Below, one piece after another: positions 54,287 through 62,069 of a stretch of DNA of 64,000 nucleotides. Source of the stretch: CAIVAT01 sp037137455 (GTDB lineage Bacteria; Bacteroidota; Bacteroidia; Bacteroidales; FEN-979). The stretch covers positions 3,691-67,690 of the forward strand of contig JBAXKG010000009.1 in assembly GCA_037137455.1 (NCBI GenBank), given 5' to 3'. Within the stretch, counting starts at the first letter, position 1, and each line of letters starts with the position of its first letter. The notes beneath the pieces were generated by a model that saw only the letters and a list, made by a program, of their open reading frames with translations, ran no database searches and was not told where the DNA came from. The translations under genes and the position numbers were made by a program.

Positions 54287-54991
54287 CTACGGAACTGAAA
54301 TCGATACAGGAAGTACTTTCCCATTGAAATACTTGTGCCCGTTTACCGCGAAATCTGCAATGAAATTAGCAATCTGCGCCGGATTAATCAAGGCTTTGGC
54401 TCCCGGGAATGCATTTGCGAACATCTCGGTTTGAACGGCTCCAAGGGCAAGGCAATTTACCATTATTTCATACTGGGCAAATTCCTCAGCCATCACTTCG
54501 GTTAGCACAGCTAGTGCGCCTTTGCTTGCAGTGTAGGCTGCAAGTCCCCGAAATTTCTTGCTTCCCTGAACCCCTCCGGCACTTCCAATGTTTACCACGT
54601 GTGCTCCCTTGTTTAGAATGGGTAATAAAGCTTGTGTCAGAAAAAACGGGCTTTTGACATTCACATTAAAAGTATCATCAAATTCGGTCGTTTCAAATTG
54701 ATTGAAGGGCTTGTTTACAAGTTTTCCAGCATTATTGATCAGGATATCGCACCTATGAATGAATGTTTCAATCCGTTGAACGATAAAAGGGTAAAACTCA
54801 AATTGGTTCAGGTCAAACTCATAAGGATATACCTTTGCTTCAGGGTACAGTCGCACACAGTGGGCCACCAGTTCCCCAAGGGCTTCTCCGTTTCGTGATA
54901 TCGCTACGATTTGGTTTTGCCTGTGTTTCGCTAAAGCCTTAACCAACTCGAACCCGATTCCTCTACTGGCCCCGGTAATGATGATGTTCAT
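54287..54991 (-). CDS. Short-chain dehydrogenase/reductase
   Basis: The 234-residue protein has the classical SDR cofactor motif TGASRGIG (6-13), NNAG (86-89) and the catalytic residues S137, Y153 and K157 (YTASK). It is cytoplasmic and probably uses NADP(H); the substrate is not predictable. The frame continues to a TTG at 55030, but the promoter box at 55028-55035 overlaps that codon, so the ATG at 54991 is preferred. It is convergent with hydF, 48 bp apart. Confidence 0.88.
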   Translation of the reverse strand: MNIIITGASRGIGFELVKALAKHRQNQIVAISRNGEALGELVAHCVRLYPEAKVYPYEFDLNQFEFYPFIVQRIETFIHRCDILINNAGKLVNKPFNQFETTEFDDTFNVNVKSPFFLTQALLPILNKGAHVVNIGSAGGVQGSKKFRGLAAYTASKGALAVLTEVMAEEFAQYEIMVNCLALGAVQTEMFANAFPGAKALINPAQIANFIADFAVNGHKYFNGKVLPVSISVP

Positions 54992-55027
54992 GGAGTTCTG
55001 TTTTAAAAAATAAAATGAAGATGTATT

Positions 55028-55035
55028 CAAAGATA
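55028..55035 (-). promoter_or_regulatory. -7 box for the SDR gene
   Basis: The minus strand reads TATCTTTG, 36 bp before the ATG at 54991. Confidence 0.5.
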
Positions 55036-55173
55036 ATCAACTTTAATAAATCCTGTCATGAAAAAATCTATTATTTCAGTTGATAACAGATAAATTACTA
55101 TTAAAATAAACCCGATATTTGATTGAAATTGAAAAATGGATATTGTTATTTTCTTAACAGTAACTATTTTTTG

Positions 55174-55181
55174 TATCTTTG
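55174..55181 (+). promoter_or_regulatory. -7 box of the rib operon
   Basis: TATCTTTG lies about 43 bp before the FMN aptamer, so the riboswitch is within the leader transcript. Confidence 0.55.
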
Positions 55182-55223
55182 CTGACGAATTATTCATTCA
55201 AAACGTTCATAAACATAAATTTA

Positions 55224-55367
55224 GTTCTTCAGGGCAGGGTGAAATTCCCGACCGGCGGTATAGTCCGCGACTTCTTAGGGGGCAGCTAATCATCAGATTG
55301 ACTGTTTTAAGAGAACTGAGCCGTTGAAATTACGGCACCGACAGTAGAGTCTGGATGGAAGAAGAAG
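55224..55367 (+). ncRNA. FMN riboswitch (RFN element)
   Basis: The aptamer has the conserved core blocks AGGGCAGGGTGAAATTCCCG, ACCGGCGGTATAGTCCGCGA, GCCGTTGAAATTACGGCACC, GACAGTAGAGTCTGGATGGA and the closing GAAGAAGG, with a P1 stem formed by TTCTTC (55225-55230) and GAAGAA (55361-55366). FMN binding represses riboflavin genes. The terminator at 55408-55443, before ribD, suggests control by premature termination. Confidence 0.97.
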
Positions 55368-55407
55368 GTATTTAATCTGACTTATTAAGCAGTTTAAATA
55401 GGATTAC

Positions 55408-55443
55408 GCCCTGTTGCTACCAATGTTACAGGGCTTTTTTTTT
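55408..55443 (+). terminator. Riboswitch-controlled intrinsic terminator
   Basis: GCCCTGT (55408-55414) pairs with ACAGGGC (55428-55434) around a 13-base loop and is followed by nine T. It lies between the FMN aptamer and ribD, as expected for the expression platform. The anti-terminator partner was not worked out. Confidence 0.85.
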
Positions 55444-55520
55444 GGAATGAATGAATGATTAATTGATAGGTTGGAAAATGCAAACTTTGTCACCTTGTTA
55501 CTAAATGATTTTCTGGCGCG

Positions 55521-56621
55521 ATGACTACTGACCAAAAGTACATGAAAAGGGCGATCAGCCTGGCAAAACACGGAACCGGATGGGTAAACCCAAATCCACT
55601 CGTGGGAGCCGTACTAGTGAAAGATGGCTGCATTATTGGGGAAGGGTTCCATGAATTTTTCGGAGGACCCCATGCCGAGGTTAACGCCATCAGAGCTGTC
55701 CCTGAAACATCACTTAATGATATTACAGGCTCAACCTTATATATAACTCTTGAGCCCTGTTCACATTTAGGGAAAACCCCACCTTGTGTGAACCTCATTT
55801 CTGAAAAAAAAATTGCAAAAGTCGTGATCGGGATGACTGATCCAAATCCGCTCGTTAATGGTCGTGGGATCGAATACCTGCGATCGGAAGGCATAAATGT
55901 TGAAGTGGGTATTATGGAAACCCAAATCAGGGAATTGAATGAAGTATTCAGCAAATTCATCCAGACCGGGATCCCATTCGTGGTGTATAAATCGGCCATG
56001 ACCCTCGATGGAAAAATTGCCACTGTCACGAATTCTTCACGATGGATTACCGGCGAGCCATCGCGTAAAATTGTTCACCTCTTGCGTCAGCAGTTTGGTG
56101 CGGTTATGGTTGGCGTTGACACAGTTATTTTTGATGATCCTTTACTGAATATCAGATTAAAGGGAAAATGGAAAAATCCACTGAAAATAATTGCCGATAC
56201 ACATGGGCGTATTCCAATGGAAGCAAAGGTTCTTACACATGATCCCCAGTTGACCATTCTTGCTACATCACAGTTTGCTGATCAGAAAAAACTTAAAAAT
56301 ATTGAACGTGCCGGGGCCCAGGTATTGATTTGCCCTATAAAAGATGACAAGGTTGACCTTGGTTTTATCATGAAGTCGCTTGGAAGCATGGGAATCGACA
56401 GCGTAATGATCGAAGGGGGTGGTACTCTGGCGTTTTCCGCATTGCATGATGGATTGGTCGATAAAATTATCAGTTTTATTGCGCCGAAGATTTTGGGAGG
56501 AGCTAATGCTCCGACTACAGTAGGCGGCTCTGGTATTTCGTTGATGGAAAATGCAATTAATGTGTCAAACATGAGAACACGGAAAGTGGGTGGCGACCTC
56601 ATGATTGAGGGATGGATTTAA
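55521..56621 (+). CDS. ribD: Bifunctional riboflavin deaminase/reductase
   Basis: It carries out the deamination and ribose reduction steps of riboflavin synthesis. The 366-residue protein has the deaminase domain with zinc ligands H51 (HAE), C80 and C89 (EPCSHLGKTPPC). The reductase domain follows from about 150 (VVYKSAMTLDGKIAT, SRWITG and MIEGGGTLAFSAL). It is the first structural gene after the FMN riboswitch, 77 bp beyond the terminator. Confidence 0.96.
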   Translation: MTTDQKYMKRAISLAKHGTGWVNPNPLVGAVLVKDGCIIGEGFHEFFGGPHAEVNAIRAVPETSLNDITGSTLYITLEPCSHLGKTPPCVNLISEKKIAKVVIGMTDPNPLVNGRGIEYLRSEGINVEVGIMETQIRELNEVFSKFIQTGIPFVVYKSAMTLDGKIATVTNSSRWITGEPSRKIVHLLRQQFGAVMVGVDTVIFDDPLLNIRLKGKWKNPLKIIADTHGRIPMEAKVLTHDPQLTILATSQFADQKKLKNIERAGAQVLICPIKDDKVDLGFIMKSLGSMGIDSVMIEGGGTLAFSALHDGLVDKIISFIAPKILGGANAPTTVGGSGISLMENAINVSNMRTRKVGGDLMIEGWI

Positions 56622-56631
56622 TTTTTTTAAT

Positions 56632-57273
56632 ATGTTCACAGGAATAATTGAAGAAACCGGAATAATCAAAGCCTTAGAACACGGGGCCAGATCTTCGCGA
56701 CTCACAATCGGAGCGGGTAAAGTGCTAAACGATTTAAAAGTTGGCGATAGCATTAACACAAATGGCGTTTGCCTTACAGTTACTGCCTTTATGAACGAAT
56801 ACTTCATGGCAGATATAATGCCTGAAACCCTTCGTATGACGAATTTTAGTTCCTTAAAAACCGGCAGCAAAGTTAACCTGGAAAGGGCTATTAGACTTAT
56901 TGACCGGCTTGGTGGACATATGGTAAGCGGCCACATTGATGGAACAGGCAGGATCTGCCGTTGTTGGGAAGAGGATAATGCGGTTTGGTTAAGCATAGCG
57001 GCTGATGCAGGTATTCTGCGATACATTGTATCAAAAGGTTCAATCGCCCTCGATGGGATAAGTCTTACTGTGACTTCGGTTGATACACGCTCGTTCAGCG
57101 TTTCGATTATCCCGCATACCCAGGAGGTGACAACAATCCTGCAAAAAAAAGCTGGTGATATTCTGAATATTGAGTGTGATATTATTGCAAAATATGTTGA
57201 AAAATTAAGCTCGCCAATAAGCAGCGGTTCCAAAATTGACCTGGACTTCATGGCAAAAAATAATTTCCTATGA
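56632..57273 (+). CDS. ribE: Riboflavin synthase, alpha subunit
   Basis: It dismutates two 6,7-dimethyl-8-ribityllumazines to riboflavin. The 213-residue protein begins with the invariant MFTGIIEETG and is made of two similar lumazine-binding domains (GDSINTNGVCLTV and GSIALDGISLTV mark the same position in each). It lies 10 bp after ribD and overlaps ribBA by 4 bp. An in-frame ATG inside ribD would add nine residues absent from the family. Confidence 0.96.
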   Translation: MFTGIIEETGIIKALEHGARSSRLTIGAGKVLNDLKVGDSINTNGVCLTVTAFMNEYFMADIMPETLRMTNFSSLKTGSKVNLERAIRLIDRLGGHMVSGHIDGTGRICRCWEEDNAVWLSIAADAGILRYIVSKGSIALDGISLTVTSVDTRSFSVSIIPHTQEVTTILQKKAGDILNIECDIIAKYVEKLSSPISSGSKIDLDFMAKNNFL

Positions 57274-58496
57274 CAAACTACAAATTCAACTCGATCGAAG
57301 AAGCGCTTGAGGATATCCGCAAAGGGAAAATGATAGTTGTGGTTGATGATGAAGATCGCGAAAATGAAGGTGATCTTGTGATTGCAGCCGAAAAGGTGAC
57401 CCCTTCAATTATAAATTTTATGGCGAAAAATGGCGGTGGCCTCATTTGTCTTCCAATCATGCGTGAACGTTTGGAGGAGCTGAACATTGAGCGTATGGTG
57501 GTGAAAAACACAGATCCGAACCGGACCGCTTTTACTGTTTCCGTTGATGCGATTGAATGTTCAACTGGCATCTCTGCTCATGATCGATCGCTAACGATTA
57601 AACGGCTGATCGATCACCAAACCAAGGCCAGGGATTTTACGCGACCTGGCCATATTTTTCCGATTGAATACAAGGAAGGCGGTGTATTGATAAGGGCAGG
57701 ACATACCGAAGCATCAGTTGACCTGGCCAAGATGGCCGGTTTATACCCTGCAGGCGTGATCTGCGAGATAATGAACGAAGATGGGTCAATGGCGAGGGTG
57801 CCTGAACTTATGAAATATGTGAAAAAACATAATCTGAAGATCATCACCATCGTATCACTAATCGATTACCGGCGCAAATCGGAGACCTTGGTTGAACGTG
57901 CCGCGTTGGTCGACATGCCTACAAAGTATGGAGAATTCAAAGCATACAGCTACGTAAGCAAAATCACAAGGGAGAACCACCTGGCGCTGGTGAAGGGAGA
58001 TATAACTGATGGACAGCCTGTGTTGGTGCGGGTGCATTCGGAATGCCTTACAGGGGATGTTTTCGGGTCGATGCGTTGTGATTGTGGCGACCAGCTTGAG
58101 TTTGCGATGAAAAAGATTGCAAAGGAAGGCAGAGGGGTTTTACTCTACATGAGGCAGGAGGGCCGTGGCATCGGTCTGGATAATAAAATGCGGGCCTATT
58201 CCCTTCAAGACCAAGGGATGGACACAGTAGAGGCCAACAACGCGCTTGGATTTAGTGCAGATTTACGTGATTATGGCACCGGCGCTGAAATTCTTGTTGA
58301 CCTTGGTATTAAAAAGCTGCGTTTGTTGACAAATAATCCGCAGAAAATTTCCGGGATTGAAGGATTCGGACTTGAACTTGTGGAACGAATTCCCATCCAG
58401 ACTACCAGCAATTCGCGCAATATCCGGTACATGAAAACCAAGAAGGAAAAACTGGGGCATTTGCTTACTTTTACCGATGAAAGGAATAAAGAATAA
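57270..58496 (+). CDS. ribBA: DHBP synthase / GTP cyclohydrolase II fusion
   Basis: It supplies both starting branches of riboflavin synthesis. The 408-residue protein has a DHBP synthase domain (1-200) with the acidic metal loop DDEDRENEGDL at 26-36. The GTP cyclohydrolase II domain (about 205-400) has zinc cysteines in SECLTGDVFGSMRCDCG and the conserved RQEGRGIGL. Both active sites look intact. The ATGA overlap with ribE indicates translational coupling. Confidence 0.97.
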   Translation: MTNYKFNSIEEALEDIRKGKMIVVVDDEDRENEGDLVIAAEKVTPSIINFMAKNGGGLICLPIMRERLEELNIERMVVKNTDPNRTAFTVSVDAIECSTGISAHDRSLTIKRLIDHQTKARDFTRPGHIFPIEYKEGGVLIRAGHTEASVDLAKMAGLYPAGVICEIMNEDGSMARVPELMKYVKKHNLKIITIVSLIDYRRKSETLVERAALVDMPTKYGEFKAYSYVSKITRENHLALVKGDITDGQPVLVRVHSECLTGDVFGSMRCDCGDQLEFAMKKIAKEGRGVLLYMRQEGRGIGLDNKMRAYSLQDQGMDTVEANNALGFSADLRDYGTGAEILVDLGIKKLRLLTNNPQKISGIEGFGLELVERIPIQTTSNSRNIRYMKTKKEKLGHLLTFTDERNKE

Positions 58497-58515
58497 TTGA
58501 CTAATATTATAAAAA

Positions 58516-58977
58516 ATGAAAACAATAGAAGGAAAATTAGATGCCAAGGGGCTGAAATTCGGCATTGTCATTGCCCGTTTCAATGAATTTATCAGCGGGA
58601 AACTGCTGTCGGGATGTCTTGACGGACTAATTCGTCATGGGGCAGATGAAGGGAATATCCATGTGGCCTGGTCGCCGGGATCGTTTGAAATACCATTGCT
58701 GGCCAAGAAACTTGCTCTTACAAAAAAATATGATGCCGTTATTTGCCTTGGTGCAGTAATCAGGGGGGCAACGCCACATTTCGATTATGTTGCGTCTGAA
58801 GTCTCCAAGGGAGTTGCCCATGTTGCACTGGAAACTGGTCTTCCGGTGATTTATGGAGTATTAACTACCGACAACATTGAGCAAGCCATCGAACGTGCCG
58901 GTACTAAAAGTGGGAACAAGGGATTCGATGCCGCTTTGGCGGCGATTGAAATGGCAAATTTGATGAAAGAATTATAA
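58516..58977 (+). CDS. ribH: 6,7-dimethyl-8-ribityllumazine synthase
   Basis: It forms lumazine from DHBP and the ribityl-uracil. The 153-residue protein has FGIVIARFNEFISGKLL, VAWSPGSFEIPLLAKKLA, CLGAVIRGATPHFDYV with the catalytic His, and GLPVIYGVLTTDNIEQA. It lies 19 bp after ribBA, so the complete riboflavin pathway is in one transcript. Confidence 0.97.
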   Translation: MKTIEGKLDAKGLKFGIVIARFNEFISGKLLSGCLDGLIRHGADEGNIHVAWSPGSFEIPLLAKKLALTKKYDAVICLGAVIRGATPHFDYVASEVSKGVAHVALETGLPVIYGVLTTDNIEQAIERAGTKSGNKGFDAALAAIEMANLMKEL

Positions 58978-58990
58978 TCATGGTCTGATT

Positions 58991-59896
58991 ATGGATCCAA
59001 ATTCAATTATTACCGGTCTTATCCAGATGACCTGCGGACCAGACAAGAAGGCCAACATCGAGAAATCCATTATCAGGATCCGGGAAGCTGCAAGACTTGG
59101 TGCACAGATTATCTGCCTGCAGGAGTTGTTTTCCTCCACTTACTTCTGTTGGGAAGAAAATTACGAATATTTCAAAATGGCAGAAACCATTCCGGGCCCG
59201 ACAACGAAAATGTTTGGAAGCCTGGCCAGGGAACTGGATGTAGTAATCGTAGCATCACTGTTTGAAAAGCGAACCGAAGGGGTATATCACAATACAGTTG
59301 CTGTTATAGATGCCGATGGAAATTATCTTGGGAAATATCGTAAACACCATATACCAGATGATCCGGGGTATTATGAGAAGTTTTACTTTGCCCCTGGCGA
59401 TAATAATTACAAAGTATTTGTTACAAAATATGCCCGCATCGGAACTCTCATTTGCTGGGATCAATGGTACCCGGAAGCTGCCCGAATCACCAGCCTTCTG
59501 GGTGCTCAAATCATTTTTTATCCGACTTCTATCGGATGGGCTGAATCTCAGAACAGCGAATTGAACCGGCAGCAGTACCAGGCATGGCAAACAATTCAGC
59601 GTGGCCATGCCATAGCAAACGGGGTATTTGTCGTTTCAGTAAACCGGACCGGCATTGAGGGTTCGATGAATTTCTGGGGCGGTTCTTTTGTATCCGATCC
59701 TTTTGGCAACTTGATTTATCAGGCATCTCACGACAAAGAGGAAATACATGTGCAGAAGCTTGACCTGGGAAAAATAGAAGAAATCCGAATGCATTGGCCG
59801 TTTTTAAGAGACCGGAGAATCGACAGTTATGGGCCAATACTGAAAAGGTATATCGGGGATGAAAAACAGGATTTACTAATGATGAATGACGAATGA
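58991..59896 (+). CDS. aguB: N-carbamoylputrescine amidase-like hydrolase
   Basis: It probably converts N-carbamoylputrescine to putrescine. The 301-residue protein is a nitrilase-superfamily member with catalytic residues E45 (CLQELF), K118 (YRKHHIPDDPGYYEKFYF) and C155 (GTLICWDQWYPE). HIPDDPGYYEKFYF is typical of AguB. It starts 13 bp after ribH, without promoter or terminator, so it is likely part of the rib transcript. Its last codons (ATG AAT GAC GAA TGA) are inside a heptad repeat. Confidence 0.9.
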   Translation: MDPNSIITGLIQMTCGPDKKANIEKSIIRIREAARLGAQIICLQELFSSTYFCWEENYEYFKMAETIPGPTTKMFGSLARELDVVIVASLFEKRTEGVYHNTVAVIDADGNYLGKYRKHHIPDDPGYYEKFYFAPGDNNYKVFVTKYARIGTLICWDQWYPEAARITSLLGAQIIFYPTSIGWAESQNSELNRQQYQAWQTIQRGHAIANGVFVVSVNRTGIEGSMNFWGGSFVSDPFGNLIYQASHDKEEIHVQKLDLGKIEEIRMHWPFLRDRRIDSYGPILKRYIGDEKQDLLMMNDE

Positions 59897-59908
59897 CGAA
59901 TGACGAAT
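59881..59908 (+). repeat. ATGACGA heptad repeat at the aguB/aguA junction
   Basis: Three perfect units of ATGACGA run from 59886 to 59906, with partial units on both sides. The repeat provides the TGA stop codon of aguB and the ATG of aguA. Similar motifs occur at other gene ends in this window. Confidence 0.85.
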
Positions 59909-60954
59909 CTCACCCGACTCCCAAAGAACTTGGCTACTATTTTCCCGCTGAATGGATGGAACATAGTGCTACATGGTTAAGTTACCCGCATGATGACTCT
60001 TACTCATGGCCTGGGACATTGACAAAGATTTTTCCATTTTACAACCGGTTTGTCAAGGAGTTATCAAAAAGCGAACAGGTATGTATCAATGTGCGTGACG
60101 AAGCGCTTCGCGACCGCGTAACGCGTGATTTGACAATGCTTGATGTCGACTTATCGAAAATTACTTTTCTTTTTCATCCGACCAATGATGCTTGGTGCCG
60201 CGATCATGGCCCGGCTTTTCTGATAAAGCCCGGGGCAAAAGTGCCAAAGGTCATCGTTAACTGGCGTTACAATGCCTGGGGCGAAAAATACGCTCACGAT
60301 CTGGATGACAAGATCCCGGAGCTTATTGGGAATTATCTCCATATTCCTGTATTTCATTCTGACATAGTCATGGAAGGTGGCGCGGTCGATTTCAACGGTA
60401 AGGGAACATTGCTCACTACAAACCAATGCCTTTTGCATGAAAACCGCAATCCCGGATTATTACAACATGAGATTGAGGAGTATCTGCATAATTTTTATGG
60501 TGTAGAGCAGGTCTTATGGCTTGATGAAGGCATTGATGGAGATGATACAAATGGTCATATCGACGATATTACCAGGTTTTTCAGGGAAGATGCGGTAGTT
60601 ACCATGGTGGAACCGACCCGGTCAGATGCAAATCATAAAATTTTACTGGAAAATCTCAGGAAATTAAAAACATTCAGGCTTTCCAATGGCAAACAACTTG
60701 ATATAGCTGAAATCCCAATGCCCAAACCTGTGGTGTACGACCATCAACGACTGCCGGCATCGTATTCAAATTTTTATATTGCAAACAAATCGGTTATAGT
60801 GCCAAATTTTCAGTGTAAGGAGGATGATAAGGCTATGCGAATCCTTGAGGAATGTTTCCCCGATCGCAGCATTATCGGCATTGATTCTGTGGATATAATC
60901 TGGGGGTTGGGCTCATTCCATTGCCTGTCGCAGCAGGAACCTAAAGCTTTTTGA
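59893..60954 (+). CDS. aguA: Agmatine deiminase
   Basis: It hydrolyses agmatine to N-carbamoylputrescine. The 353-residue protein is a peptidyl-arginine-deiminase-type enzyme: FPAEWMEHSATWLSYPHDD near the N-terminus, WCRDHGPAFL, MEGGAVDFNGKGTLLTT, GDDTNGHIDDITRF and the active-site Cys at 344 (GLGSFHCLSQQ). It overlaps aguB by 4 bp and the first codons are made by the heptad repeat. The arginine decarboxylase that would supply agmatine is not in the window. Confidence 0.93.
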   Translation: MTNDESHPTPKELGYYFPAEWMEHSATWLSYPHDDSYSWPGTLTKIFPFYNRFVKELSKSEQVCINVRDEALRDRVTRDLTMLDVDLSKITFLFHPTNDAWCRDHGPAFLIKPGAKVPKVIVNWRYNAWGEKYAHDLDDKIPELIGNYLHIPVFHSDIVMEGGAVDFNGKGTLLTTNQCLLHENRNPGLLQHEIEEYLHNFYGVEQVLWLDEGIDGDDTNGHIDDITRFFREDAVVTMVEPTRSDANHKILLENLRKLKTFRLSNGKQLDIAEIPMPKPVVYDHQRLPASYSNFYIANKSVIVPNFQCKEDDKAMRILEECFPDRSIIGIDSVDIIWGLGSFHCLSQQEPKAF

Positions 60955-60960
60955 ACATTT

Positions 60961-61983
60961 TTACCTGCTTCTGATCAGATGATCTGCAATAACCAGAGCG
61001 GCCATCGCCTCAACGATTGGTAAAGCACGTGGCACTATACAAACATCGTGGCGCCCTTTCCCCTTAAGCGTAATCGTTTCGCCCGATGTGTTTACTGTTT
61101 CCTGGTCTTTCATCAACGTGGAGACTGGTTTGAATGCCACCCTGAAATAAATCTCCTCACCATTTGAGATTCCACCCTGAATTCCACCTGAATTGTTGGT
61201 GAGCGTGGTAATCTGTCCACCCTGTTTCACAAACAAGTCATTGTGTTCCGATCCCTTCATTGATGCCCCTTTGAAACCAGAACCATATTCAAATCCCTTC
61301 ACGGCATTAATACTGAGCATTGCTTTGGACAGGTCGGCCTGAAGTTTATCGAATACAGGCTCTCCCAAACCCACAGGGACGCCTTTGATTGAACATGAGA
61401 TTATCCCACCAGTGGTATCACCTTCAGACTTTATCCGTTCAAGATAGGTGAGTACTGAAGGATTTTTAGCGCTGTCTTCTTCAGGGTCCATTATTTGCAA
61501 TTCCCCTATTTGAGATACCCTTGCGATAATGGATATATTATGCGTATTCAGAAAAATCTTCGCCAGCGCTCCGCCGGCAACACGTGCAACGGTTTCGCGG
61601 GCAGAAGAGCGACCGCCGCCTCGCGGGTCGCGGATTCCATACTTCTTCTGATATGTAAAATCAGCGTGCGACGGGCGATGTATATCTTTTAGGTGTTCAT
61701 AGTCGGAAGAGATTTGATCGTGGTTATAAACCAGGAATGCGATTGGCGCCCCGGTGGTTTTTCCATTATAGATTCCCGAGATTACTTCGAGGGTATCATC
61801 TTCAATACGGGGAGAGGAGAAAAAATCTAATCCGGGTCGCCGCCTGTTCAATTCTGCCTGAATAATTGAAACGTCAATTTCAAGGTTGGAAGGCAGCCCG
61901 TCGAGAACACCACCCACCGCGACTCCATGCGACTCGCCAAAAGTAGTTAGCACAAGCGCTTTCCCGAAGGAATTCCCCGACAT
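60961..61983 (-). CDS. aroC: Chorismate synthase
   Basis: It forms chorismate from EPSP in the shikimate pathway, needing reduced FMN. The 340-residue protein has GKALVLTTFGESHGVAVGGV near the N-terminus, RPSHADFTYQKKYGIRD, the GGGRSSARETVARVAGGALA signature, SGGIQGGISNGEEIYFRVAF and KGRHDVCIVPRALPIVEAM. It is convergent with aguA, with 6 bp between stop codons. Confidence 0.97.
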   Translation of the reverse strand: MSGNSFGKALVLTTFGESHGVAVGGVLDGLPSNLEIDVSIIQAELNRRRPGLDFFSSPRIEDDTLEVISGIYNGKTTGAPIAFLVYNHDQISSDYEHLKDIHRPSHADFTYQKKYGIRDPRGGGRSSARETVARVAGGALAKIFLNTHNISIIARVSQIGELQIMDPEEDSAKNPSVLTYLERIKSEGDTTGGIISCSIKGVPVGLGEPVFDKLQADLSKAMLSINAVKGFEYGSGFKGASMKGSEHNDLFVKQGGQITTLTNNSGGIQGGISNGEEIYFRVAFKPVSTLMKDQETVNTSGETITLKGKGRHDVCIVPRALPIVEAMAALVIADHLIRSR

Positions 61984-62069
61984 AAATCATGGTTTTTATT
62001 ATGATCAAGCTAATTCAGGCAACCCAACATCCTGACAAGCTAAATATTGTATTCTCAACTTATCATTCG

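Noticed and set aside
55224..55443. FMN riboswitch as a novel element
   Set aside because: All conserved blocks match the classical RFN element, and control of rib genes is its standard role; only the downstream polyamine genes are noteworthy.
56565..57251. 228-codon minus-strand ORF opposite ribE
   Set aside because: Antisense shadow of an intact riboflavin synthase gene inside the rib operon; the composition is Ser/Thr/Ile-rich and unlike a real protein.
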